Origin: Prorocentrum cordatum
Lineage: Eukaryota > Sar > Dinophyceae > Prorocentrales > Prorocentraceae
NCBI GenBank assembly: GCA_963575745.1
Contig: CAUYUJ010009491.1
Location: 343,936 to 407,935 of the forward strand
DNA: 64,000 bases
Direction of reading: 5' to 3'
A program made the position numbers and the translations under genes. This document shows, in pieces, positions 22,295-30,971 of this stretch (positions are counted from its first letter, which is position 1; every line of letters begins with the position of its first letter). The notes under the pieces were generated by a model that did not search any database, was not told the origin of the DNA, and worked only from the letters and a program-made list of their open reading frames with translations.

Positions 22295-22727
22295 TGAACC
22301 GAATATCGAAATGACACAAACGCATCCGTACTACTGACAACTTAAGATCTTCCAGGGTATCACGTACTGGAGATAACTTCCAAACATATCCTGGGGGACC
22401 AAATATTATGATTTTCATACGGAGTTTCCTGGCTTTTATCAACAAGTTCTGGATACGAGACCAATGTGGGGCCACTCTCTTTCCTGGAGTTCGTACATAC
22501 CAGTCACCCGGGGTACTAATCCAGATGAGAGCGTAATCGCCACTGATCACCGCACCCAGGTAATCTGTGCCCACGCTCGTCATAAGCTCATTGTGGGAAA
22601 TACGATCACAGATATAACCTCGGGTGCGGAGGTCGGCGCAAGCCTCTCTCGTATCTTCAATGACAAAAACCCTCTTACTAAGGCAGGTTACCCCGCTGTC
22701 CTTGTTACCCCCCGGCTTTTCGGCCAA
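22236..22727 (-). CDS. Retroelement polyprotein segment before the methyltransferase-like module
   Basis: 163 codons in a frame shifted relative to both neighbours. It overlaps the end of the upstream ORF (stop at 22705) and its C-terminus reads RMRLCHFDIRFNVQDSTPSGTY, which runs sensibly into MQVATSIPISSKLWAC of the next frame after a one-base shift near 22260. It contains ALIWISTPGDW and IIIFGPPGYVWK, a pattern suggestive of a Rossmann-like or catalytically dead methyltransferase-type fold, but I cannot assign it. It is best read as part of one long polyprotein rather than a separate gene. Confidence 0.5.
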   Translation of the reverse strand: MAEKPGGNKDSGVTCLSKRVFVIEDTREACADLRTRGYICDRISHNELMTSVGTDYLGAVISGDYALIWISTPGDWYVRTPGKRVAPHWSRIQNLLIKARKLRMKIIIFGPPGYVWKLSPVRDTLEDLKLSVVRMRLCHFDIRFNVQDSTPSGTYAGSDINTD

Positions 22728-25700
22728 CAGGCAAGACGACGAGGGGGCGACGTCGCCCTGCCATCTTCAAGATAAAGAAGATGTGCCTGCAATGTCTGCC
22801 AGCATCTGGGCCCCCCTCAGATGCACTGCAGCGCGCCGTGGCCTCAGAGGCGGATTGCTCCGCAAATGCTGTCAGCATGGATGGCTTATCCATCAGCTGT
22901 TTCAGCACGCCTTTGGACCTAGCGTCGCTGACCGTCTGCAGCTCACGGTTAGTGTACCCCATCACTATCTTCCGGCGGGACCGCACAGCGTCCATGGGTA
23001 CACTTCCACCATGCTGGGCCAGTGTCCTGGCAACGAAGCAATCGATCGTTTCGAGATCGTCGATGCTGTCGCCTCGCATAGTGGCCTTGGCGAGCGTCTC
23101 CATCAACCCCTGAGGCAGGTTTCCCTGCAATTGCTCGCGCTCCTGCGCCGGGGTCGGCTCGCCCGTCAGCACCGTCTGGGATGACGTGCTGCTTGAGCTC
23201 GAGGCGGGTTGCCCCGCAGCTCCAAAACGATCACACCTGATCGACAGATGCCCCGACGGCAACTTCGTCGTCGGCATGATCTTGGAGCCCTCGGGGAGCT
23301 CCATCTTGACCTGCCCCTTCCCAGGGAATATCAGCTTCTCCTGGCCTCGTTCAAGCACGATGATCGTGCGTTTGTCCTGCGTACTATCGAGGCCTAGGAT
23401 GGCTGGCAGGTCTTTGCCACAGCCTGACACAATGTTCGTCATATATGAATCGAGCTGGGTCGACCCCTGGTACTCGCAGGCAATGCCGAATGTGCCTACG
23501 GTATCCGCTGGGGCCGACCCTTCTCCCACTCCGTTGATGTTCAAACGAGAGCGGGGCTCGAACGTACAAGTACGGCCGTGTGCCTCAGCAACCTGGACGA
23601 TCTTGCGGCTCGTGCTTTCACCCATGATGTTGATCTTCGAGCCTACATCGATGAGGATGGAGTTTCCGCCATCTTCCAAGAACGTCTTACTCGGCTGTTT
23701 GATGTGCACCGTTTCTGAAGTGTCGGCTGTGCTGCTAGGCGGGCTTCCCCGCAGCTCAGTTGTACTCCCTGGCGGGTTACCCCGCATGACACTGGCATGC
23801 GGCCTGCTTTCGGCCATGCGTGCCAGGTCGATGTACTGGAAGTACGACACGTGCTGGACATGATCGCCACGCTCCTCCCGCCAGTTGGCATACTCATCAC
23901 GTATGCTCTTATACTGCTCGCGGGTCGTGCGTCTCGTCAGCGTCGGGTACGAGTGAAGGGCAATGTCCTGCAGCCCCTCATTCGTGAGGTGACCCCTGTA
24001 TTGCAGCCACTCTTCGAACTCCTCGTTCGTCGCTGTGATGTCGACGGCCCTGGCTGCTGTTGCTGCTGTTGCCACTGAGGAATCTGAGAGGTCAAACGAC
24101 GCGCCCTCAGTCTCAGGATTGTCGGCATCCAGCATAAAGGTTGTGTGCGCATTATCCACTTGATTCTGGAAGTGCCGAACACGCAGCTCACGCAGCTGGT
24201 CATGGTCCAATGCCATCTCTGCCCCGCCCCCACTCTGGGGAGATATCTGAGAAGTATTAGGCAGGTTTCCCTGCTGAGGTGCCGTCATCGGGATAAGCTG
24301 GTCGAAGTATCCCGTCTCCATCGGCGGCCTCACGTCCTCTGGCAGGTTTCCCTGCTCCTCCACCATGCTCCTCAACTCCCGCAGCTCCCTCGCTGCTTGC
24401 TCAGGAGTCTGAATGAAGGAGCCGGTCCACGGGAAGGATGACGCTATGATGCCAGGTGCTCGGCAGATAGCACATGGTGGCTGCTGAGGGCCCCCCTCGC
24501 GCTGACTTGCGACATGGCCCACCACGTTTGAATTCCAGCACCCCTCATGGAACAAGTGATTACACCACAGACGGTAAACGCTCTCCCTGGGCTGAAATTC
24601 TTCGAGGCATACCGCACAGGTATCCTCCATCCCAGTGAACACTTCCACATCTGCTGCTCTGGGATATACCCGCCGCTGTCTCTCCAATACCGTCTCGGAG
24701 GGCATGAAGGCTGCTGGGGGAGCTCCTGATGAATCCAGCACCTCCGGCACTCCGGCAGTCGGCACGGAGGCGGTAGGCGTCGCAGCGGGCGAGTGTCCTC
24801 GCAAAGGTGAGCCTCTATTTCTCACAACCTCAAGCGCGGCTGCACGTGAATGATCTCGTACGGTCTGCACGGCCTGTCTGCGCCTAAAGCATGCCTGTTG
24901 AGTGTGGTATGTCTGCCTGATATAATCAGGCACACCTCTACTGCCAGACGATATCGAATGGGCAGTGGGCTGGACAGCCACATCTGGCGTCGTCGGCGCA
25001 GGCATGAAGGCCATGTGCGGATACATAGACTGATCACTACAGCGCACGTTAGTGAGGCTGTGGAACTGATCCGCCAATTCGCGAACAAACTTGTTCGGGA
25101 CTCTAGACCCATCAGGGTACGATGGCGGATTCATGTGCGCTGGCGGTGGCCTCTGGCCCTGGGCCATACTCGGGTGAGCGTTGAAGGCTGGGATGAAGGC
25201 TCGCTGCCGAGCAGGATCCCTTGGGTTGGGACCCTCAGGCTCCCAGGACCAGGCCGGCCTCCACCTCTGACCACTTGGGTGAGGCAGATTATGGCTCTGC
25301 ACCTGCTGCACAGCGGCCGCCACTCTTGCACGGTAGTCATCAGGCACACCAGCGACTGTGGTTTGTCCAGCAAATGGTCGATGATGGCTTGGGGTGCCGG
25401 GCAGGTTTCCCTGCTGACTCGTTGGAGTGCCGGGCGGCATCATGTTCAGGAGAGCTGTACCATGCTCGGCCCTGGCCGCTGCGATTCTCTCCATGAGGGT
25501 GCCGTTCGTGGCAGGGCGGCCAGGAGTCCCGAACGGAGACTGCGCAGGTGGCGTAGCCATTGGGGTCATGCCCCTCGGTGTGTGCATGCTCTGCGAGGGG
25601 CTCCCATGCATCTGCTCAAATCGAGCAGGCTCTCCAAAGATGCGGCCGAACGTCTGCGGGTCTCCCTGCGGCTCAGGCATCTCAGCTCTGAGTCCATTTA

Positions 25701-27732
25701 TAGGCAGGTTTCCCTGCATGGCCTGTCGATTTCGCGTCGCCATGGCGGACATTGCTCCCTGGCCCGCGGCCCAGGGGTCGCGTTGGTATAACCTGTCCGC
25801 CAATTGCTCCACCTGCTCAGGGTTCAGAGCGGCCGCTATCTGGTCCAGGTCCGAGGTGCTGATGGCCTGCCAAGATACGGCGCTGGGCCCTTGGCTTGGG
25901 GCACGGCTTGGAGCCGCGCTGCCGGCCTCGCTCTCGGTGATCATGAAGATCTGGTGGACCTCAGGCTGGTTTCCCAGCGTGGCGGGACTGTAGTGGTCCC
26001 CAGCCTCCCTGTGGAGGTAGGCCATGGGAGGGTCGACGCCCTCTTGGTTGAGGGACCACTGATATTTGACGCTAGCACTACCAACGTCAGCCCACCGGCC
26101 AGGGTTCGAGAGCACGGCGGGGGGGACTCGCACCCGGCGATCCCCCATGAACTCTGGATTGCGCCAGTGCTTCCCCGTGGCAAGGTCTTCTACACGGGAG
26201 ATGTAGTACGGTTCGATGATACCGTTGTTTCCCTCGGACAAAAGGACTCCGTTATCAGACCAACAGAACTTTATACCATCTTGCATGGATTTGCGCCAAT
26301 CTACGAAGATGATAATGTCAGATTCTGGGTCCCACCCACTGTTCACGGCACGACGGCGGACCGTCGGCGCGAAGTGGATGCGCGACCGGCCTGCCCCCTT
26401 CTTCTTCGTGTTGTGCTCGGGTCTACAGGGCAGGCCTTGCCACATAATGCCTTCGAAGGCATGCCACCGAGTGCCATGCATGGCTACCTCGGGGTACGGG
26501 GCCGGTCTCCCGGCAGGTTGGTCGCACAGTACAATATAATTGTACAGCGACCATGGAGCTTTCAATGTCCACGAATGCCCCTGAGAGGCGCGGATGAAGA
26601 TCTCGGGCTCACCGGAGTCCCGCATTAACACCTTGAACTGAAGGCGTTGTTTTTCTTCTCCGTCTGATTCACGGACATGAACCACTTCCATCATGATGGC
26701 TGCCAGTTGGTCAACCGTGCGACAATATAGGTTCGCACTGATGACTCTGGCCTCGTCATATCTGGGATTGCACCCGTCGTGTCTCGTTTTTCCTGTGTTC
26801 CACGGATAGTCATTTACGAGCCCCACGAGGTTAATCCAACCATCATGATCATCAAATGTAGCCAGGTCCCACACAGGATTGTGTGGTTTGTCTGGCGCGT
26901 GTCTGCATATCCTGCTGAGAGCTGTACTCAGCTGCTTGAGAGTGTGATTGGATCTAGGGACGATGTTTGCTTGCCTGCATTTCTTCATGAATCCCTCATC
27001 CACCGAGCGTATCGGTGGGAGCTTCCGCAGAGCAAGTCTATCCCTGATCACACTCGGAGTCCCACTGGTGAAGGACGTATCTCCTGGGCGGTGCAGCTGA
27101 TCCACGGGCGGGCTTCCCCGCATAGGAGCCTCTGTCGCTGAAGAGGCTGCGGCTCCTGAAGAGGAGGAAACTGCAGCGGCAGCGCCTGGCGGGTTTCCCC
27201 GCGGTGATCCGCGACTGGCGCTGCCCCTAATCGTCGGCACCCAGGTGCCCCTAGACAGAGCACCTTCGTCGGACCTTTTGGAACGGGCCGCCGCAAGCGA
27301 AGCTGGCGCAGGGGCATGCCCGGTGCGTTCGAAAGCTGCCGCCCTCTTAGCAATAGAGCTGCTGCGACTAGGCGGGCGTCTCCGTTCCTCTGCAGGGACC
27401 TGAGGTTGCTGCTTGGGCTCAAATACTTGTGCAGGAGTTGCGCCAATCGGCGGTCTCGGAGTTTCAGGGCGAGGCGCCTCCATCTGCACATCTGGCCCAG
27501 GATCCTCAGAGCGTGCTTTCGGTCTCGCCTCCGAAGACAACTTCGGTGCTGGGGTTTCACTCTTAGCCTTCGAGAGTAGTGGGAGCGGGGGTTTCTTGGC
27601 CCCCTTCATGTAAATCTTGTTGGGGTCCTCCAGCATTTTGCGAGTTGCCTCGCGTGTGCGTTCGTCTGCTATCCGCATGCGCTCCTCGTCCTCCGCAGCT
27701 CGTTGGGTCTTCTGTTCATCGTTAGATGTCAA
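22705..27732 (-). CDS. Retroelement ORF with Tpt1-like, RING-H2 and retropepsin domains
   Basis: A 1675-codon frame that follows the upstream ORF in the same frame directly after a single TAA at 27733-27735, so the two may be one protein. Residues about 1-230 are a charged, Pro/Arg/Ser-rich linker. About 260-515 resembles the RNA 2'-phosphotransferase Tpt1/KptA: RICRHAP, then IRASQGHSW near 380, HGT near 417, and SDNGVLLSEGN near 495. Residues about 1035-1090 form a RING-H2 finger, CAVC, then CNHLFHEGC, then CAIC. About 1350-1475 is a retropepsin-like protease with ILIDVGS (Val where DTG/DSG has Thr or Ser), a flap-like NINGVG and LPAILGLDS. The rest is Gln/Pro-rich linker repeatedly containing G-N-x-P peptides, which are the translation of the small hairpins. 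Protease and RING are clear; Tpt1 homology is good but its activity is uncertain. Confidence 0.8.
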   Translation of the reverse strand: MTSNDEQKTQRAAEDEERMRIADERTREATRKMLEDPNKIYMKGAKKPPLPLLSKAKSETPAPKLSSEARPKARSEDPGPDVQMEAPRPETPRPPIGATPAQVFEPKQQPQVPAEERRRPPSRSSSIAKRAAAFERTGHAPAPASLAAARSKRSDEGALSRGTWVPTIRGSASRGSPRGNPPGAAAAVSSSSGAAASSATEAPMRGSPPVDQLHRPGDTSFTSGTPSVIRDRLALRKLPPIRSVDEGFMKKCRQANIVPRSNHTLKQLSTALSRICRHAPDKPHNPVWDLATFDDHDGWINLVGLVNDYPWNTGKTRHDGCNPRYDEARVISANLYCRTVDQLAAIMMEVVHVRESDGEEKQRLQFKVLMRDSGEPEIFIRASQGHSWTLKAPWSLYNYIVLCDQPAGRPAPYPEVAMHGTRWHAFEGIMWQGLPCRPEHNTKKKGAGRSRIHFAPTVRRRAVNSGWDPESDIIIFVDWRKSMQDGIKFCWSDNGVLLSEGNNGIIEPYYISRVEDLATGKHWRNPEFMGDRRVRVPPAVLSNPGRWADVGSASVKYQWSLNQEGVDPPMAYLHREAGDHYSPATLGNQPEVHQIFMITESEAGSAAPSRAPSQGPSAVSWQAISTSDLDQIAAALNPEQVEQLADRLYQRDPWAAGQGAMSAMATRNRQAMQGNLPINGLRAEMPEPQGDPQTFGRIFGEPARFEQMHGSPSQSMHTPRGMTPMATPPAQSPFGTPGRPATNGTLMERIAAARAEHGTALLNMMPPGTPTSQQGNLPGTPSHHRPFAGQTTVAGVPDDYRARVAAAVQQVQSHNLPHPSGQRWRPAWSWEPEGPNPRDPARQRAFIPAFNAHPSMAQGQRPPPAHMNPPSYPDGSRVPNKFVRELADQFHSLTNVRCSDQSMYPHMAFMPAPTTPDVAVQPTAHSISSGSRGVPDYIRQTYHTQQACFRRRQAVQTVRDHSRAAALEVVRNRGSPLRGHSPAATPTASVPTAGVPEVLDSSGAPPAAFMPSETVLERQRRVYPRAADVEVFTGMEDTCAVCLEEFQPRESVYRLWCNHLFHEGCWNSNVVGHVASQREGGPQQPPCAICRAPGIIASSFPWTGSFIQTPEQAARELRELRSMVEEQGNLPEDVRPPMETGYFDQLIPMTAPQQGNLPNTSQISPQSGGGAEMALDHDQLRELRVRHFQNQVDNAHTTFMLDADNPETEGASFDLSDSSVATAATAARAVDITATNEEFEEWLQYRGHLTNEGLQDIALHSYPTLTRRTTREQYKSIRDEYANWREERGDHVQHVSYFQYIDLARMAESRPHASVMRGNPPGSTTELRGSPPSSTADTSETVHIKQPSKTFLEDGGNSILIDVGSKINIMGESTSRKIVQVAEAHGRTCTFEPRSRLNINGVGEGSAPADTVGTFGIACEYQGSTQLDSYMTNIVSGCGKDLPAILGLDSTQDKRTIIVLERGQEKLIFPGKGQVKMELPEGSKIMPTTKLPSGHLSIRCDRFGAAGQPASSSSSTSSQTVLTGEPTPAQEREQLQGNLPQGLMETLAKATMRGDSIDDLETIDCFVARTLAQHGGSVPMDAVRSRRKIVMGYTNRELQTVSDARSKGVLKQLMDKPSMLTAFAEQSASEATARCSASEGGPDAGRHCRHIFFILKMAGRRRPLVVLPVGRKAGG

Positions 27733-29355
27733 TTATGGTTGTTGGGACTGGCTAGAAACGCCTGGCGAGTTTCCACGCATACCAGGAAGACTAAAGAGCG
27801 CGTCTTTCTCTTCCTGGGTCATGGGCACCAGTCCTCCCCTTGGAACCGAGGAAGGCTTCTCCTCTTTCTTTTTCGGATCCAAGTGGCCCAAGATCCCGAG
27901 ACGACGGCTCACTTCTGCGATCTCGTCCTGCGTCATCGGGATTAGTGGCGGATGGCCCTCTTTATAATGGGTTTTGCCCATGTTTGGGCTCAGACCTTCA
28001 TTGTTGCCAACGGGGCATCCTGGCCTGTGGTTCTGGACCGGCCGGGAACAAGGTCCGCAAGCTGCTTGAGGCCTATACAGCTTGCGAGCCGCGATGATGT
28101 CTCGCAGCTGTGTCCGCGCTGCTTCAATTTCAGGGCGGCGGATGCTTGTTGCAAGCTGATAGCCTCCGCGGATGGCTTTACCCTCAGCGCCCCTATAGGC
28201 AGGGTTGCCCTTGCCGAAGGCCGAGTGTTCCCCTTTTCGGCGTCTTGGGTCATTATAAGGAAGCAGCTCGCCTCCTCGCCTGAGAGCGTGTTCTTTCGGG
28301 CCAGCTTGCCTCCACTCACGAGGAAGCCGAGCCTGTGGATGTGGCTCTCCTCTGACACGCGTATGGGAACGAGACCTACCAGCATTCTCATCAGAAGAGG
28401 CTGCCGAAGCAGCCTGAGTGGTAGCCGGCGGAGGCGCCTGCGGAGGCTCCTGTGCGATCCCATGTGGATCGGCCAATAGAGGCAGGTTTCCCTGCTGGCT
28501 GGAGCTCGGCTCAAATGGCGCTTGTGCCGATGGTGATGGTGCTTCAGGCTCGTCAGGATCAAAGTCCACCTCTACCTCCCCGTTGACTTCCATCATGAGG
28601 ATTGTGGCTTCGTCCTCGCCTAGTCCGCAACCATCGCCCTCTTCTTCTTCTGATGTAGAACTGCCAATGATGATGGCCATTGGCGCAGCCGGGACAGGCA
28701 GGTTTCCCTGCATAGCCGGCGTGCGTGCGTCGCTCGGCTGTCCCGGGGTAGGCGGCGCGGCTGTCGGCCCAGGCTCGTTGCCGAGCACAGGCTGCCCAGC
28801 AATGTTGCGCATGGCCGTGTTGTTCGGCCATAGTCCCGCCGCCTGGAGACCCCATCCTGGCGGAGGAAGAGCCTGGCCGCGCATGGCGATGGCCCTTTCA
28901 AGGGCGTCGCGCCATCTCCCTGGGGAGTACAACACATGCCTCTGCACGTCCTCGGGGTGCACGCTGTCGATAAAGGTCGAAGCTGCCAACACTAACTCCG
29001 AGTCGTCACAGGCATCAGTGTCCTGCAGCATCATGATGCCAGCTTCGATGCTTTCTTGACTCTCGGGGCATGCGATGATCAATACCTCGTGCATCCTCAT
29101 GAGGGTTTGCAGTAGTGCGCGTGGTCCGTACTCACCTGGAGCAAGCGAACCAGGGGGTACAAATGGGACCTCTGGTGCGCCTGCAATGAAAGCTTGAACG
29201 AATGCTTGAGACTCCATTTCGATAAGGTCATCATTAGTTCGAGGATAGATAGGCCTGTTTCCAGGCGGGAGTTCAGGAGGAGGTTGGAGGTTGCGGTCAA
29301 CCTCTGAAGGCGAGGCTTCTACAGTGACGTCCTCGTCACTGCTCTCGTAGGCCAT
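27733..29355 (-). CDS. Retroelement linker ORF with Cys/His cluster
   Basis: The likely start is the ATG at 29353-29355 (MAYESSDED), which overlaps the gag ORF end by about 37 bases in a different frame; the open frame itself extends upstream to 29541. It encodes about 540 residues. An acidic, Pro-rich N-terminus is followed by a helical-looking segment (ALLQTLMRMHEVLII, MMLQDTDACDD), a long low-complexity middle, and near the C-terminus a basic region with C-G-P-C, then H-R-P-G-C, which could be a zinc knuckle. No known enzyme motif. The frame closes with TAA, and the next large ORF continues in the same frame. Hairpins at 27765 (imperfect), 28482, 28698, 28773 and 29253 lie in it. Confidence 0.6.
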   Translation of the reverse strand: MAYESSDEDVTVEASPSEVDRNLQPPPELPPGNRPIYPRTNDDLIEMESQAFVQAFIAGAPEVPFVPPGSLAPGEYGPRALLQTLMRMHEVLIIACPESQESIEAGIMMLQDTDACDDSELVLAASTFIDSVHPEDVQRHVLYSPGRWRDALERAIAMRGQALPPPGWGLQAAGLWPNNTAMRNIAGQPVLGNEPGPTAAPPTPGQPSDARTPAMQGNLPVPAAPMAIIIGSSTSEEEEGDGCGLGEDEATILMMEVNGEVEVDFDPDEPEAPSPSAQAPFEPSSSQQGNLPLLADPHGIAQEPPQAPPPATTQAASAASSDENAGRSRSHTRVRGEPHPQARLPREWRQAGPKEHALRRGGELLPYNDPRRRKGEHSAFGKGNPAYRGAEGKAIRGGYQLATSIRRPEIEAARTQLRDIIAARKLYRPQAACGPCSRPVQNHRPGCPVGNNEGLSPNMGKTHYKEGHPPLIPMTQDEIAEVSRRLGILGHLDPKKKEEKPSSVPRGGLVPMTQEEKDALFSLPGMRGNSPGVSSQSQQP

Positions 29356-30971
29356 GATGTTGCTGGGTTCCCGAACATCCAGTCGAAGAAAGATAAAGGC
29401 TGGTTTCCCAGCGTTCCGTGTTCCACGGGAGTGAGCTCGTTGTTGCCAACAACGAACCTGCGGACGTACTCGAGATAGTACGCGTACAATCCATGACCAT
29501 ACGCCTCGAGCTCGTCGACGTTGTCCATGCAAGTGGCCCAAGTGTAAAATATTTGTTCCATGGCCTCAAAATCTTGGAGGCTCAGATATTCGATGAATGG
29601 TTCACTTGAGCCAAAATGGCCTTCGGTCGATCTGCCCTTTCCATTTCCCTTCGCTGGGCAATCTCTCACAAGATGGTCGGTACTGTCGCACTCATGGCAC
29701 TTAAGAACCTGACCGTCTCTACCTCGCGGGATTCCCCGCCGACCCTTGCCTTTTCCTGGGGTCCCTCTACGGCCTTTGCCACGGCCCTTTCCCCCGAAGA
29801 ATATCTCATCATATTGTTCATCTGAGAGCCTCTGGAGGAATGCCGCGATGCCTCGTCCGTTCAACCTCCGACGGCCTCGTTTACCTTTACCATTTCCCTT
29901 GAAACTCCTACGCATCCTCCTCCTAACACGACGCACTGGTTTTCGTGTGAACCTCCTCCACCTCCGTTTAGCCTGTTGTAATAACCAGAACACATGTTCA
30001 GCACGCTGATTGTCATTATCCATATTCATAATATCTGACCAATCTAAAGCTTCAACACCGTCTGATGATATAGTATCTGTGTCGGTGCCGGAGTCGAAAT
30101 CCTCGTCACCCAAGTAGGTGGATACGCCGTCGGTAAGGGGGTTTGATTCACCCCATATAAAACGGTGTGGTTGAGGTTCTCTAGAAGGAGGGCTGGTTGC
30201 CCAGCTTGGTTGTGGTCGATCTCCTGCTAGCAGAGCAGTGGATTCTCCAGGATCGTCTGCCCATATGCTTGGGGGCCCGTTTCCAGGCTGGGCGTCAGTG
30301 GTTAAGGTAGTGTAGAAGTTCCCACTACCAGATCCCCTTCCCCTTCCAAATGCAGATCCTATGTTCCCAGGAGACCGTTCTGATAGGTGACATATCGAAC
30401 GCATCCTCTCCAGCAACTCATCATACTGTTGTTGTGTTCGGGGCATTTGGTGATTGAGTGGCTGTAAGAGTTGCATGGCTCGCTGGTTGCCGACGCCTAA
30501 GGCGCGGAACGGGATCGTGGTTAGTAGTTGGAAGTTGGGAAGGTCAAATCCCACCGACTGTGCCTCAAGCCGGGCCATTTCGAATCGGGTAAGGGTGACG
30601 TCGATTCGTTCTCCGTGAGGCACGTGGAAGTCGATGAGTTGTGTGCCGGAAGTGAGCTGGCGCTCATCTTCCAGGCGTTCGAACTTCATGCTTAGGAAAA
30701 ACATGATGTAGGTCACTGGGTCGGTGTGGACCCCATCGATGTCAGCACCATAGTTTATAATGTCAGGCGGTACCCTCATGGCGAGTGTCCTCGCTAGGCC
30801 ACCCAGGCCGCGTTGTATGGCGGCCGCTTGGGCCTGTGGCGTCATACGTCCGCTTGTGACGTTGAGCCACGCGTTGACCTCATAAACGTACTCGCGGAAA
30901 GGTACGTTGCCTTGAGGGTTCCAATATGGGCCATGTGTTTGCCCATCGGTGCTGTTGTCTCCACGACGCAT
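29319..30971 (-). CDS. gag: gag-like nucleocapsid ORF with CCHC zinc knuckle
   Basis: Starts with ATG at 30969-30971 and encodes 550 residues. The N-terminal 210 residues are mostly helical in character and would form the capsid part that packages the element RNA. An R/G/K-rich stretch (residues about 355-420) precedes the CCHC knuckle, CHECDSTDHLVRDC (C-x2-C-x4-H-x4-C, about 424-437), a nucleic-acid binding motif typical of gag. The ORF ends 37 bases inside the next one in a different frame, so translation of the downstream proteins would need a frameshift or reinitiation. Hairpins at 29399, 29726, 30192 and 30781 are in frame with it. Confidence 0.85.
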   Translation of the reverse strand: MRRGDNSTDGQTHGPYWNPQGNVPFREYVYEVNAWLNVTSGRMTPQAQAAAIQRGLGGLARTLAMRVPPDIINYGADIDGVHTDPVTYIMFFLSMKFERLEDERQLTSGTQLIDFHVPHGERIDVTLTRFEMARLEAQSVGFDLPNFQLLTTIPFRALGVGNQRAMQLLQPLNHQMPRTQQQYDELLERMRSICHLSERSPGNIGSAFGRGRGSGSGNFYTTLTTDAQPGNGPPSIWADDPGESTALLAGDRPQPSWATSPPSREPQPHRFIWGESNPLTDGVSTYLGDEDFDSGTDTDTISSDGVEALDWSDIMNMDNDNQRAEHVFWLLQQAKRRWRRFTRKPVRRVRRRMRRSFKGNGKGKRGRRRLNGRGIAAFLQRLSDEQYDEIFFGGKGRGKGRRGTPGKGKGRRGIPRGRDGQVLKCHECDSTDHLVRDCPAKGNGKGRSTEGHFGSSEPFIEYLSLQDFEAMEQIFYTWATCMDNVDELEAYGHGLYAYYLEYVRRFVVGNNELTPVEHGTLGNQPLSFFDWMFGNPATSWPTRAVTRTSL

